A model generated the notes under the pieces. That model saw nothing but the letters and a program-made list of their open reading frames with translations, was not told where the DNA came from and did not search any database. DNA of 64,000 bases, taken from contig NZ_KB235930.1 in the NCBI RefSeq assembly GCF_000332295.1, positions 496,895 through 560,894 of the forward strand. Direction: 5' to 3'. The DNA is from Fortiea contorta PCC 7126. Lineage in GTDB: Bacteria; Cyanobacteriota; Cyanobacteriia; Cyanobacteriales; Nostocaceae. Positions 1 to 9,070 of this stretch are shown here, in pieces (the first letter of the stretch is position 1; each line of letters begins with the position of its first letter). The position numbers and the translations under genes were made by a program.

Positions 1-169
1 TGTCTCCAGTATACTCCCCGGCACGGGACACCATGTTTAGCTTCTGAATAGCATCTACCGCGTTGGATACCAATTCCCGCAAGAAGATTTGGTGATCTGA
101 GTAGAGGGACTTCTTGATAATTGGGAAAATATTCTCAGTATGGATACTGATAGTGCCTTGTTCTAGCAT
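1..169 (-). CDS. htpG: HtpG (Hsp90) chaperone, N-terminal part only
   Basis: This is the first 56 codons of an Hsp90-family ATP-dependent chaperone; the gene continues past the left edge. The translation has the hallmark Hsp90 N-terminus: a short beta-strand (ISIHTENIF), then [20 protein letters not shown], which carries the ATP-binding Glu and Asn of the GHKL fold. The ATG at 169 is the start, because reading upstream in frame meets a stop after a few codons with no other ATG. HtpG helps cyanobacteria survive heat and oxidative stress, and clpB lies 1.5 kb away on the same strand. The identification is secure, but whether the rest of the gene is intact cannot be seen. Confidence 0.93.
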   Translation of the reverse strand, partial: MLEQGTISIHTENIFPIIKKSLYSDHQIFLRELVSNAVDAIQKLNMVSRAGEYTGD

Positions 170-353
170 GATTTGTAATTGAATAACAGTCTCTCAATGA
201 GGATTTTAAGAGCAGAGTCGATGCGATCGCCCTTTTTGATGGGCTTGTTTTCCCCCCTAGGGTGATGCGGATTTCTCTACTCGATCAGTGTAATATATGA
301 GTATCGATGTTTCTGTCGTTTGTCTAATTCATTCTCAATCCTGGCTTCCCAGA

Positions 354-1526
354 TTAGATTAGCTCAGAAAATAATCTGTTGGCAGTTTCACCAGCGATCG
401 CCCAATTTAATCGAGTCACATACTCATTGAATGAAGACAGCGCTAAATTCTCATAGTTTTGATAGTCACTCAGATAATTGACAATATATGTAGTGTAGTC
501 GCTGATGGTAGCATCTACCGCAAAAGTTTTGCCATTGACGTCATCGTGAATAATACTAGGAATACCCGCCACATTGGTAGTCAGACAAGGAACACCAAAA
601 GCATTAGCTTCAATTAAGACATTGGGAGTCACATCAGCCTGGGTAGGTAAAATCAAAAAATGAGCCTCCGCCAGTAAATCATAATACTGTTTTTTCCCGG
701 CTGGCGTGGATTTATTGATGTATCCTATAGGGTTAACGAAATCGGGTAAATTTTCTTTGTTGTGGGGTAAATCTCCTAAAATTGTTAATTCCACATCCCA
801 CCCCATATATTTTAATGCTTCACTGACTGCTAGAGCGATGTCACCTCCTTTTCTTTGCCAATCAACGCCAATAAAAATTAACTTACATGTATGGTTATGG
901 CGACGATTAATCAAAGCTTGAATATCAGCGATCGCTCTTTGGGGATTGATTTCTAAATTTGAACCCCTGGGAATTATTTTCACTTTATTGGGATTAATTC
1001 CATAAAATTGCACAGCTTGTTCCGCAGCCCAATTTGAAGCAAAAATCGCTAACTTACATTTCTCCAAAGCCAACTTTTCTAACAAGTAAATATTCTTCTT
1101 TGTTTCCGGACAAAGATTACTTAAATAAGGATAAAAATCAACCAACGCAGCTAAAATTGTATCTACCCAAAGCACAATTGGTTGCTGACAATTGAGATAA
1201 GCGATAGGTGTAGAACCTTCTGTACACAAAATTAAATCAACATCCAAACTAGACAACCGCTGATCAATTTGCACAGCATAATTCTTACTCACCAGCGGTT
1301 CAGCCCATCTGTAATAATCTTTGTTGTCAAAATATCTATAAAAACTCCATTTTCCCTTGGTTAACCAAGTATATTTTTTCTGAAAATTGCTGATATTTTC
1401 AATCTGAATACCCTGGGAGGCTAGGGTTTTATAGATAAAATGATTAGAGCTATAATTCCCTATGTGATGTTTTTTCCATCCGGCATAATTCACAACATCA
1501 TATGTGGTGACATAAGCTATTTTCAT
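354..1526 (-). CDS. Glycosyltransferase family 4-like protein
   Basis: A 390-aa protein with a GT-B glycosyltransferase fold. It probably transfers a sugar from a nucleotide donor to a cell-surface or exopolysaccharide acceptor. The N-terminal half begins MKIAYVTTYDV and is the acceptor domain. The C-terminal half carries the donor-binding block around residues 295-335 (PTQADVTPNVLIEANAFG), ending in the conserved Glu-Ala and followed by GVPCLTTNVAGIPSII. The first acidic residue of the usual E-x7-E motif is Asp here. There is no signal peptide or membrane segment, so it should act in the cytoplasm or at the inner face of the membrane. It stands alone between htpG and clpB. The specific substrate cannot be told. 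Confidence 0.85.
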   Translation of the reverse strand: MKIAYVTTYDVVNYAGWKKHHIGNYSSNHFIYKTLASQGIQIENISNFQKKYTWLTKGKWSFYRYFDNKDYYRWAEPLVSKNYAVQIDQRLSSLDVDLILCTEGSTPIAYLNCQQPIVLWVDTILAALVDFYPYLSNLCPETKKNIYLLEKLALEKCKLAIFASNWAAEQAVQFYGINPNKVKIIPRGSNLEINPQRAIADIQALINRRHNHTCKLIFIGVDWQRKGGDIALAVSEALKYMGWDVELTILGDLPHNKENLPDFVNPIGYINKSTPAGKKQYYDLLAEAHFLILPTQADVTPNVLIEANAFGVPCLTTNVAGIPSIIHDDVNGKTFAVDATISDYTTYIVNYLSDYQNYENLALSSFNEYVTRLNWAIAGETANRLFSELI

Positions 1527-1670
1527 CAGCAGCTATCCTTATTTGCACCCAATATTGGTATCACGATTTTATACACGCTCTTGAGCAAATAGCCACAGCG
1601 AAAATCTGTGGAAGCCTGAATCCACAAGCAGAGGAGCGATTTTAAACCTGTTTGCGACGGTTGAAATTAT

Positions 1671-1695
1671 CCAGGCGTTGTATAGCAACGCCTGG
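1671..1695. terminator. Perfect hairpin downstream of clpB
   Basis: Ten-base arms (CCAGGCGTTG and its complement) enclose a TATAG loop, 19 bases beyond the clpB stop codon. The A-run follows on the plus strand, so on the clpB transcript the T-run precedes the hairpin. This makes it an imperfect intrinsic terminator for clpB, or an mRNA 3'-end stabiliser. Confidence 0.5.
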
Positions 1696-1713
1696 AAAAA
1701 ATGTTAATTTTGT

Positions 1714-4383
1714 TTACGCTTCCGGTGGTGACTCAACTAACTTGACGGTATTTTGGGAAACTGATACTTTCAGGGTAGATTTTTTACTGAAAGATAAACT
1801 ATCCTCGCCCTTATCAATAAAAATCGTATCTCCAGAAATAAAGGTATTCTCCAATAACTTGGTAGCGATGGGGTTTTCTATCTCTCGCTGAATTGCTCGT
1901 TTTAGTGGACGAGCGCCATAAACTGGATCATAGCCTGCTTCCACCAAGTAATCACAAGCCGCAGCGGAGATTTCAAAGCAGATTTTTTGCTCTCTGAGGA
2001 GATTTTCCACCCGCTTGAGTTGAATGCGAATGATGTGTCGCATTTCCGTGCGACTGAGAGTGTGGAAGATAATGATATCATCCACGCGGTTGATAAATTC
2101 GGGGCGGAAGTGCGATCGCAACGCTTCTGTTACGCGCTTCTGCATCATCCCAAATTTAGCATCATCACCAGACACATCTAATATATGTTCACTACCAATA
2201 TTGCTAGTCATGACGATGACGCTGTTGCGAAAATCTACCGTCCTCCCCTGGGAATCAGTAATTCTCCCATCATCTAACACCTGCAACAAAATATTGAACA
2301 CATCGGGGTGCGCCTTCTCCACTTCATCCAACAACACCACAGAATAAGGACGGCGGCGAATTGCTTCGGAAAGTTGACCACCTTCCTCGTAGCCAACATA
2401 ACCTGGAGGTGCACCAACCAACCGCGATACTGAGTGTTTCTCCATATACTCAGACATATCCAACCGCACCAAGGCGTCATCAGAATCAAAGAGAAACTGT
2501 GCTAAAGCGCGAGCGAGTTCGGTTTTACCCACGCCAGTCGGTCCCATGAACAAAAATGACCCAATAGGACGACTGGGATCTTTCATTCCCGCACGGGCGC
2601 GGCGAATTGCTGCTGCGACTGCTGTCACCGCTTCTTGTTGTCCAACCACGCGCTCTTGTAATAAACTCTCTAACTGCAGCAATTTTTGCCGTTCTGATTC
2701 CAGTAAGCGATTTACTGGAATTCCTGTCCACTTGGCGACGATTTCTGCAATGTCAGATTCGGTGACTTGTTCTCGCAACAAGGTAGCACCTGTGTTTTGA
2801 ATCTCTAAAAACTTTGCTTCTTTGGCTTCGCGATCGCGCTGCACTCCCTCCAACTTACCATACTTCAATTGGGCAGCTTTATTCAAATCATAAGCCCGTT
2901 CTGCCTGTTCGATCTGCACCCGCAAGGCGTCTTCTTCTTTTTTCAAAGCGCTGATGGCTTCTAATAACTGCTTTTCTCCTTGCCATTGTTCATTGAAATC
3001 ATGCTGTTTTGCAGTTAATTTGGCGATTTCTTGCTCAATTCGCTGCAAACGCTCTTGAGTTTGCGCTGTCCCTTTTTCTTCCCCAGCCAGAGACAGTTTT
3101 TCCATTTCTAGCTGCATCAAGCGGCGGTCAATGGTTTCCAACTCTGCAGGCTTGGAGGTAATCTCCATTTTCAACTGTGCAGCAGCTTCGTCCACCAAGT
3201 CAATGGCTTTATCTGGTAAAAAGCGATCGCTAATGTAACGCGCTGACAAAGTGGCTGCGGCTACCAAAGCAGAATCGGAAATCTTGACGTTATGATGAAC
3301 CTCATAACGCTCCTTCAATCCCCGAAGAATAGAAATCGTGTTTTCCACACTCGGCTGATCCACAAATACCTGTTGAAAACGGCGTTCTAAAGCGGCGTCT
3401 TTCTCAATATGTTTGCGATATTCATCTAAAGTAGTCGCGCCAATACAACGCAGTTCGCCCCGCGCCAACATCGGCTTCAACAAATTCCCTGCATCCATCG
3501 CCCCTTGTTGACTAGAACCCGTGCCGACAACGGTGTGCAATTCATCGATAAACAGAACAATTTGCCCGTTAGAATCAATAACTTCCTTGAGAACTGCTTT
3601 CAGGCGTTCTTCAAATTCGCCCCGCAATTTCGCCCCAGCAATCAAACTACCGATATCGAGAGAAATTAGTTGGCGGTTTTTCAAAGATTCGGGAACATCG
3701 CCGTTGACCATCCGCTGTGCTAAGGCTTCAGCGATCGCCGTTTTTCCTACTCCCGGTTCACCAATTAATACTGGGTTATTCTTGCTGCGACGAGACAACA
3801 CCTGAATTACTCTGCGAATTTCATCGTCCCGCCCAATAACAGGGTCTAGCTTACCAGATTTTGCCTGCTCTGTCAAGTCCCTGCCAAACTTTTGTAGAGC
3901 TTCATAACGAGACTCTGGGTTTTTATCTGTAACTCTTTGACTACCGCGCACAGATTTCACAGCCGCCTCTAACTTAGTAGTATCAGCATTAAAGCCTTTG
4001 AGTATGCGTCGCCCAATTCGTTCATCCTCCGCAAAAGCCAAAAGCATGTGCTCCACAGAGATATCCGAATCCTTCATGCGATCGCGTAACTCTTCAGCGC
4101 GGTCAAGCATAGTATCTAAACTGCGCCCCAGATATAACTGATCACTTTTACCCACCTTGGGTTGACGCTGGGTGAAAGCTTCTAGCTGCTGTTGTAACCG
4201 CAGCGGATCAACCTCAGCCTTAGCCAGGATACGCAGAGCTAAACTAGTAGGTTCTTCTAAAAGCGCCAGAATTAAATGTTCAACGTCTAATTGCTGTTGT
4301 TGATAAGCACGAACTATATCCTGAGATTTAACGATCGCCTCCCAGGCTTTATCAGTAAATTTATTGGGGTCTGTAGGTTGCAT
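1714..4383 (-). CDS. clpB: ClpB disaggregase (Hsp100 AAA+ ATPase)
   Basis: ClpB pulls aggregated proteins apart with DnaK after heat stress. The 889-aa product has the full architecture. The Clp_N double repeat spans roughly residues 1-150. The first AAA+ domain carries Walker A GEPGVGKT near 207, the long coiled-coil middle domain lies around 410-530, and the second AAA+ domain carries GPTGVGKT near 610. It ends in the D2-small domain. It lacks the ClpP-docking loop expected of ClpC or ClpA, consistent with ClpB. The start chosen is the ATG at 4383 ([10 protein letters not shown]), which matches the family N-terminus. The open frame continues upstream to 4776 only because the tandem repeat there has no stop, giving a low-complexity Glu-Val-Trp string that is not ClpB sequence. 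Confidence 0.97.
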   Translation of the reverse strand: MQPTDPNKFTDKAWEAIVKSQDIVRAYQQQQLDVEHLILALLEEPTSLALRILAKAEVDPLRLQQQLEAFTQRQPKVGKSDQLYLGRSLDTMLDRAEELRDRMKDSDISVEHMLLAFAEDERIGRRILKGFNADTTKLEAAVKSVRGSQRVTDKNPESRYEALQKFGRDLTEQAKSGKLDPVIGRDDEIRRVIQVLSRRSKNNPVLIGEPGVGKTAIAEALAQRMVNGDVPESLKNRQLISLDIGSLIAGAKLRGEFEERLKAVLKEVIDSNGQIVLFIDELHTVVGTGSSQQGAMDAGNLLKPMLARGELRCIGATTLDEYRKHIEKDAALERRFQQVFVDQPSVENTISILRGLKERYEVHHNVKISDSALVAAATLSARYISDRFLPDKAIDLVDEAAAQLKMEITSKPAELETIDRRLMQLEMEKLSLAGEEKGTAQTQERLQRIEQEIAKLTAKQHDFNEQWQGEKQLLEAISALKKEEDALRVQIEQAERAYDLNKAAQLKYGKLEGVQRDREAKEAKFLEIQNTGATLLREQVTESDIAEIVAKWTGIPVNRLLESERQKLLQLESLLQERVVGQQEAVTAVAAAIRRARAGMKDPSRPIGSFLFMGPTGVGKTELARALAQFLFDSDDALVRLDMSEYMEKHSVSRLVGAPPGYVGYEEGGQLSEAIRRRPYSVVLLDEVEKAHPDVFNILLQVLDDGRITDSQGRTVDFRNSVIVMTSNIGSEHILDVSGDDAKFGMMQKRVTEALRSHFRPEFINRVDDIIIFHTLSRTEMRHIIRIQLKRVENLLREQKICFEISAAACDYLVEAGYDPVYGARPLKRAIQREIENPIATKLLENTFISGDTIFIDKGEDSLSFSKKSTLKVSVSQNTVKLVESPPEA

Positions 4384-4493
4384 CTGTAAAAAATTAGACT
4401 TTATTGTAAAAATTGGGAACTGGTATTGATCTAGCCTAGAATGAGAACTGCATCGCTGCAAACTGCGTTTTGATTTTCCACTCCCCACAAAAG

Positions 4494-4772
4494 AATTGGG
4501 CGTGGGGAGTGTGGGGAGATGGGGAGGTGGGGAGTGTGGGGAGTGTGGGGAGTGTGGGGAGATGGGGAGATGGGGAGATGGGGAGAAAAATAATTTATGC
4601 TTACGCTTTTGATCTTCTACTTTCTCCCACACCTCCCACACCTCCCACACCTCCCCCTCTTCCCACACCTCCCACACCTCCCCCTCTTCCCACACCTCCC
4701 ACACTTCCCCCTCCTCCCACACCTCCCACACTTCCCCCTTCCCCCTCCTCCCACACCTCCCACACTCCCCCA
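4494..4772. repeat. G-rich and C-rich short tandem repeat tract between gloA and clpB
   Basis: About 280 bp built from near-copies of TGGGGAG, with a TG insert (TGTGGGGAG), fill roughly 4500-4587. After a 35-bp unique stretch, the complementary C-rich units (CTCCCACAC and CTTCC variants) fill 4624-4770. The two halves are inverted relative to each other and could fold back. No stop codon occurs in the clpB frame through the tract. Such tracts are typical of heterocystous cyanobacterial genomes. There is no gene between 4384 and 4772. Confidence 0.85.
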
Positions 4773-5156
4773 TCACTTCCCTTGAATCAGCTCTACCCTA
4801 TACCCGTCAGGATCTTCGACGAAAGCGATAACTGTGGAACCGTGTTTCATTGCTCCTGGCTCCCGCACTACTTTTCCATCCCGACTTTTAATTTGCTCAC
4901 AGGTAGCGTAAATATCATCCACGCCAATGGCAATATGACCATAAGCGTTACCCAATTCATATTTTTCCGTCCCCCAATTGTAGGTTAGTTCCAAAACTGC
5001 AGTTTCACTTTCGTCACCATAGCCAACAAAAGCGAGGGTAAATTCTCCCCCTGGATAGTCTTTTCGGCGTAGCAATTTCATCCCCAGGACGTCACAGTAG
5101 AACTTCAAGGACTCTTCAAGGTTCCCCACTCGCAACATTGTGTGTAGTAAGCGCAT
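4773..5156 (-). CDS. gloA: Lactoylglutathione lyase (glyoxalase I)
   Basis: A 127-aa single-domain vicinal-oxygen-chelate enzyme. It converts the methylglyoxal-glutathione hemithioacetal to lactoylglutathione, detoxifying a glycolytic by-product in the cytosol. The sequence starts [20 protein letters not shown] with the first metal-ligand His (H5). It continues with the [11 protein letters not shown] motif carrying a Glu ligand, [11 protein letters not shown] with the second His, and ends [11 protein letters not shown] with the last Glu. All four expected metal ligands are therefore present. The length is close to that of bacterial GloA. It lies upstream of clpB on the same strand, but the repeat tract separates them and co-transcription is doubtful. 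Confidence 0.95.
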   Translation of the reverse strand: MRLLHTMLRVGNLEESLKFYCDVLGMKLLRRKDYPGGEFTLAFVGYGDESETAVLELTYNWGTEKYELGNAYGHIAIGVDDIYATCEQIKSRDGKVVREPGAMKHGSTVIAFVEDPDGYRVELIQGK

Positions 5157-5237
5157 AATTTAGATCCTGATTGCTTCTTTACCGATTTTAAATTGGAGTG
5201 ATAATAGTTAATTTCTCATTCCTGCTTTTTTGTAATC

Positions 5238-5828
5238 ATGACACAGGTGACTGTTGAAGCCTTAATTGCCGGCGCATGTGCTGGCTCCTTAGTTAGTTTT
5301 CCCACAGATACTGTCCCCGCGCTGGCAATTTTACCAGCAAAAGCCCCACTGATTTTTGCAGCAAAACAGCGCAGTCAGGACAAACCTTTGATTTTGATGG
5401 CGGCGCGGGAGTCGGATATATGGCCCTATGTCCAAGGTAGTAATATTGAGTATCAAATTTGGCAAGAATTAGCCAGCAAATTTTGGCCAGGGGCGCTAAC
5501 ATTGGTATTGCCAGCATCTGCACAAGTGCCAAAAGTCATGAATCCCACTGATCCAACTACAATTGGTGTCAGAATTCCAGCCAGTGCGATCGCCCAAAAT
5601 ATTTTGGCGCAAACAGGCCCACTCGCTACCACTAGCGCCAACTTTTCTGGTCAATCGCCCCTGCAGACAATGGCAGAAATTGACGCGCAGTTTCCAGAAG
5701 TTCTCACTCTGAAGACTGCACAAATTCCCCAAGAAATATCAGGCGTTGGTGTACCTTCCACCGTCGCTAAATGGACAGGGAACAGTTGGCAGATTTTACG
5801 ACAGGGTGCCATCACTTTAAGTTTATAG
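5238..5828 (+). CDS. Sua5/YciO/YrdC family protein (threonylcarbamoyl-AMP synthase type)
   Basis: A 196-aa YrdC-fold protein. Family members make threonylcarbamoyl-AMP from threonine, bicarbonate and ATP for t6A modification at position 37 of ANN-decoding tRNAs. The N-terminal motif VSFPTDTVPAL, the KQRSQDKPL nucleotide-binding segment, WPGALTLVLPAS and the late TSANFSGQ motif are all present. The C-terminal Sua5 domain is absent, so it is the short form. YciO paralogues share this fold, and sequence reading alone does not separate them from true TsaC, so no symbol is given. It diverges from gloA across 81 bp. Confidence 0.88.
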   Translation: MTQVTVEALIAGACAGSLVSFPTDTVPALAILPAKAPLIFAAKQRSQDKPLILMAARESDIWPYVQGSNIEYQIWQELASKFWPGALTLVLPASAQVPKVMNPTDPTTIGVRIPASAIAQNILAQTGPLATTSANFSGQSPLQTMAEIDAQFPEVLTLKTAQIPQEISGVGVPSTVAKWTGNSWQILRQGAITLSL

Positions 5829-6061
5829 ATATATTGTCTTCTGTTCAGAAAATGGGACTGACTCTAGACTCTTAACCTCGTAGCGACACGATTAATCGCA
5901 TCTCTACACTCAGGTAGGCTGGGGACTAAATTACTGAACAAGAAACAGATAAATTTTCCATAACGTCTAACAGATACAGAATTGGACTTTAATCGATTGC
6001 GGGTAAATCCAGAAATCGATTTTGCACCTTTGTCGTCAATCAAGAAGTTGATAATAACCAA

Positions 6062-7012
6062 ATGATGAATTGGAGCAACTGGATATATCTAGGTGCAGGA
6101 CTATTATTAGGGATGGGTTTTTGTGGGTTATTTTGGCGAAAATCAACCGCCGCGCCCAGCCCATCTGTAACTGAGTCGCCAGAGCCACAAACCTTGCAAC
6201 AACTCGAGCAAGTGCAGCTAGCATACCAAATGGCGCGAGAGATGAGCCAGTTTAAAGCGGGTTTTTTGGCTCGGACTACTCATGAATTGCGATCGCCTTT
6301 AAATGGCCTCATCGGCTTACACCAATTAATTTTGTCAGATTTGTGTGAAAACGCTGATGAGGAGCGAGAATTTATCGCCCAAGCCCATGACCGAGCGCTA
6401 AAACTACTGAAGCTGATTGATGAAATTCTGCGTGTGGCGAGAACTGAACACGGGACTAATAAATTAGATATTCAGCCGCTACCTTTAGCGGAATTGCTAC
6501 AGGAAGTGTATCAATTAATTTATCTGTTGGCGGCAAATCGCAATTATCCCTTACAAGTGCTACCTCCAGATCCGGATATTTACGTCGTAGCAGATTACAG
6601 ATGGCTACGGCAAATTTTGGTAAATTTAGTGGATACGGCGATCGCCCAAATGGAGGAAGGTAGCATTTGTATTTCCAGTAGCCCATCACCGACAACTAAT
6701 TCTGTGAATATTTGGCTGGATGTACCTATGAATGCTTTACCTTGGAGCGAGTCGGTGGATTTCATCAAATCTATTGAATTTGTCAATTCTGAAGACAAAA
6801 TGCCGCAAATTGGTGCAGAAAATACGACTCTTTCCCCTGGAATGAAACTATTACTCAATCAAACTCTGTTAGAAGCAATGGGAGGAAAACTAGAAATCGT
6901 TTCTCCTCCCAACTATCAACAAGCCCCAGAGCAATTGACTAGATTGCAAATTTCCGTCCCTCTATTGATTCAGGAAAGTGAACTTCTCCAATATTCAATG
7001 AAGCAAAATTAG
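6062..7012 (+). CDS. Membrane-anchored histidine-kinase-like protein with degenerate ATPase domain
   Basis: A 316-aa protein with one N-terminal membrane helix (residues 7-25, YLGAGLLLGMGFCGLFW). A dimerisation helix follows with the phospho-acceptor H-box TTHELRSPLN (His 74). The C-terminal half should be a HATPase_c domain but is poorly conserved. The N-box reads NLVDTAIAQM, so the second Asn, which binds magnesium in active kinases, is Thr. No clear DxGxG or GxGxG boxes are visible. It could be a phosphotransfer or scaffold partner rather than an autokinase. Two consecutive ATGs open the frame. Its last 74 bp overlap, tail to tail, the acetyltransferase gene on the opposite strand. No response regulator lies nearby. 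Confidence 0.75.
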   Translation: MMNWSNWIYLGAGLLLGMGFCGLFWRKSTAAPSPSVTESPEPQTLQQLEQVQLAYQMAREMSQFKAGFLARTTHELRSPLNGLIGLHQLILSDLCENADEEREFIAQAHDRALKLLKLIDEILRVARTEHGTNKLDIQPLPLAELLQEVYQLIYLLAANRNYPLQVLPPDPDIYVVADYRWLRQILVNLVDTAIAQMEEGSICISSSPSPTTNSVNIWLDVPMNALPWSESVDFIKSIEFVNSEDKMPQIGAENTTLSPGMKLLLNQTLLEAMGGKLEIVSPPNYQQAPEQLTRLQISVPLLIQESELLQYSMKQN

Positions 7013-7424
7013 TTTGGTTATACAACACCATCGTGGTGGTAGTATTCGGCTGAAAACCTATTTTTTCGTAGAATCCCTGTTGGTGAGTTGTCATCAGATA
7101 TACACGCTCAACCCACCTCACGCGGGGATGACTTAAAACAGTTTCGACTAATTTGCTTCCCAAACCTAAATCTCGGTAGTCTGGGTGAACAACAACATCC
7201 CAAATCGTCGCCCGATAGATACAATCAGATGTTGCTCTAGCAAAACCAATTAATTGTTCTCCATCGCAGACAAAAATTACCGGATCACTATTACCGATCG
7301 CCATACTCAAATCTTCAATTCTGCGTCCTTTAGCCCAGAAAGCAACCAGATCAAATAGCTGTTGCAGTTGGTAGAGGTCAATTTCTGACGAGCGATCGCT
7401 AAATTGAATTTGAGAAGAATTCAT
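6939..7424 (-). CDS. GNAT family N-acetyltransferase
   Basis: A 161-aa protein with the GNAT fold, which transfers acetyl from acetyl-CoA to an amine on a small molecule or protein. The acetyl-CoA-binding motif A is clear: WDVVVHPDYRDLGLGSKLVETVL contains the R-x-x-G-x-G signature near residues 100-112. Motif B follows around VYLMTTHQQGFYEKIGFQP. The substrate cannot be inferred. The C-terminal 24 codons lie antisense to the end of the histidine-kinase-like gene. Confidence 0.85.
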   Translation of the reverse strand: MNSSQIQFSDRSSEIDLYQLQQLFDLVAFWAKGRRIEDLSMAIGNSDPVIFVCDGEQLIGFARATSDCIYRATIWDVVVHPDYRDLGLGSKLVETVLSHPRVRWVERVYLMTTHQQGFYEKIGFQPNTTTTMVLYNQTNFASLNIGEVHFPESIEGRKFAI

Positions 7425-7517
7425 GTATAATTTCCAACTTTGGCAATATATTTACTTTTACATAGGGTATGGGGAGGTGGGGAGATAAGACTGATTACAA
7501 TTCCCATATGCCCTAAT

Positions 7518-7943
7518 TTATTGACAAACCCACTTCCATAAAGGATGACTCGGCCCCTGCTGACGGATGCGATAGACTTGCTGTTCTAAACGCCGTCGCT
7601 CGTCTTCTGGTAGTCCTAATAAAATATTGCGACTTTGCCAAATTAACACTGCTGTTGTCATGCCGATACAGAACGCTAAACTCAGGGTAGACAGCGGATG
7701 GTAAAAAAGCCCATAGCGCAGTGCCACCCAAGTAAAATATTGTCGCCAAAGCGCAATTTCTGCTTGTAAATCCCACAAGCATAAAGGTGTAATTATTAAC
7801 CATAAACAACCGACAACCAACCACCTACCATACACTGTCAACTGATGTAGCCGCTGTACTTGTTGAGTAAAAGTTGTGTCAGTATTTGCAGCATATCTGC
7901 CATTAGTTGATGGTTGTTCTGGTTGATCCATAGAGTATGACAA
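7518..7943 (-). CDS. Conserved cyanobacterial two-helix membrane protein
   Basis: A 141-aa protein of unknown function. A polar N-terminus of about 40 residues precedes two hydrophobic helices (around 43-62, WLVVGCLWLIITPLCLW, and 83-102, LSTLSLAFCIGMTTAVLIW). The tail is basic and arginine-rich (LPEDERRRLEQQVYRIRQQ) and probably cytoplasmic. It looks like a family confined to cyanobacteria, but no domain is recognised. The start ATG at 7943 follows directly on the heptamer-repeat spacer. Confidence 0.65.
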   Translation of the reverse strand: MSYSMDQPEQPSTNGRYAANTDTTFTQQVQRLHQLTVYGRWLVVGCLWLIITPLCLWDLQAEIALWRQYFTWVALRYGLFYHPLSTLSLAFCIGMTTAVLIWQSRNILLGLPEDERRRLEQQVYRIRQQGPSHPLWKWVCQ

Positions 7944-7961
7944 AGATAATAAATTTGAGGG

Positions 7962-8082
7962 CTTAGGGATGAGAGGTTAGGGATTAGGGATGAGGGATGA
8001 GGAATTAGCGATTAGGGATGAGAACAAGAGAAAGTTTACCCATCTCCCCACACTCCCCATCTCCCCACCTCCCCGTCCCCCA
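7962..8082. repeat. Short tandem repeats (GGGATGA / GGGATTA heptamers, then CTCCCCA units)
   Basis: The spacer between secF and the small membrane protein consists of degenerate 7-bp units such as GGGATGA, GGTTAGG and GGATTAG (about 7968-8020), followed by C-rich CTCCCCA units (about 8040-8082). No coding potential is apparent. Confidence 0.7.
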
Positions 8083-8086
8083 TTCC

Positions 8087-9070
8087 CTAACCATCAGCAG
8101 ATGTATCAATTGTTTCTGCAGCTATGGCTGGAGCTTGACCGGTGCGTTCTCGCCAGAAGGTTAGGAGTGTGCTGGCGATGAAAATACTGGAATAAGCGCC
8201 CATTGTAAAACCGATAATTAGAGCGAGGGCAAAGTTTTTCAGTGTTTCACCACCAAACAAAAAGATGGCGAATAAGGTCAACAAGGTGGTGAAGGTGGTG
8301 TTGATTGACCTTCCTAGGGTTTGGTTAACGGCATCGTCAACAATGTCAGCAATCGGGCGATTGGGATTGACTTGTAAAGTTTCGCGGATGCGATCGTAAA
8401 TTACTACGGTATCATTAACAGAAAAACCTGTAATTGTCAATAGTGCAACGATAAACAGGCTGTCTACTTCAATACCCAGCACTATACCGAGAATAGAAAA
8501 AATGCCGGCGGTGATCAACACATCATGAAACAACGCGACGATCGCAAATATGGCGTAGTCTAATTGAAAGCGAAAAGTCAAGTAGACGACAATACCTAAA
8601 AAGGAGACAATCAGCGCAATCACTCCAGAGGTGAACAATTCTCGCCCTAGGGTAGGACTAACATCGTCGAGTTGATTTTTGCGAGCGTCGAAGGCACCAA
8701 TTTTTTCACTCAGAGCATTTTGTAACTTGATGCGTTGCTCTACGTCTAATTTTTTGGTGCGAATTAAGATGCCATTTTCGGCTTTTGTGTCTTTGTCTGC
8801 AACAATTTGGATGCTGCTATCACCTAATCCCTGTGTTTTAGCGACTTCCCGGACTAGATTGATATCTATTGGCTTGTCGCAGTTACCGGGTTTGGAGCAG
8901 TCTCGTTCTAACTGCAATCTTGTCCCACCGACAAAATCCAAACTAGGACGCAGAGGAGCGTTAATTTGGGGATTTTGCCAAGAAATCAGCATGGAGGCTA
9001 GACCTGCGAGGGTAATAGCCGCAGAAATAGCCCACCAAAGCGATCGCGATTTGTTAATACTTAATTTCAT
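8087..9070 (-). CDS. secF: Protein translocase subunit SecF
   Basis: SecF pairs with SecD as the proton-driven accessory of the SecYEG translocon, helping to release exported proteins. The 327-aa product has TM1 at residues 11-29, then a periplasmic domain. Five TM helices follow in the C-terminal half, including the conserved [13 protein letters not shown] segment and [14 protein letters not shown]. The Gly-rich [10 protein letters not shown] motif after TM1 is the family signature. The start overlaps the secD stop by four bases (ATGA), indicating translational coupling. Confidence 0.96.
   Translation of the reverse strand: MKLSINKSRSLWWAISAAITLAGLASMLISWQNPQINAPLRPSLDFVGGTRLQLERDCSKPGNCDKPIDINLVREVAKTQGLGDSSIQIVADKDTKAENGILIRTKKLDVEQRIKLQNALSEKIGAFDARKNQLDDVSPTLGRELFTSGVIALIVSFLGIVVYLTFRFQLDYAIFAIVALFHDVLITAGIFSILGIVLGIEVDSLFIVALLTITGFSVNDTVVIYDRIRETLQVNPNRPIADIVDDAVNQTLGRSINTTFTTLLTLFAIFLFGGETLKNFALALIIGFTMGAYSSIFIASTLLTFWRERTGQAPAIAAETIDTSADG

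Noticed and set aside
4384-4776. N-terminal extension of ClpB by 131 residues rich in Glu, Val and Trp
   Set aside because: It is the translation of a stop-free tandem repeat. ClpB homologues begin at MQPTDPNKF (4383).
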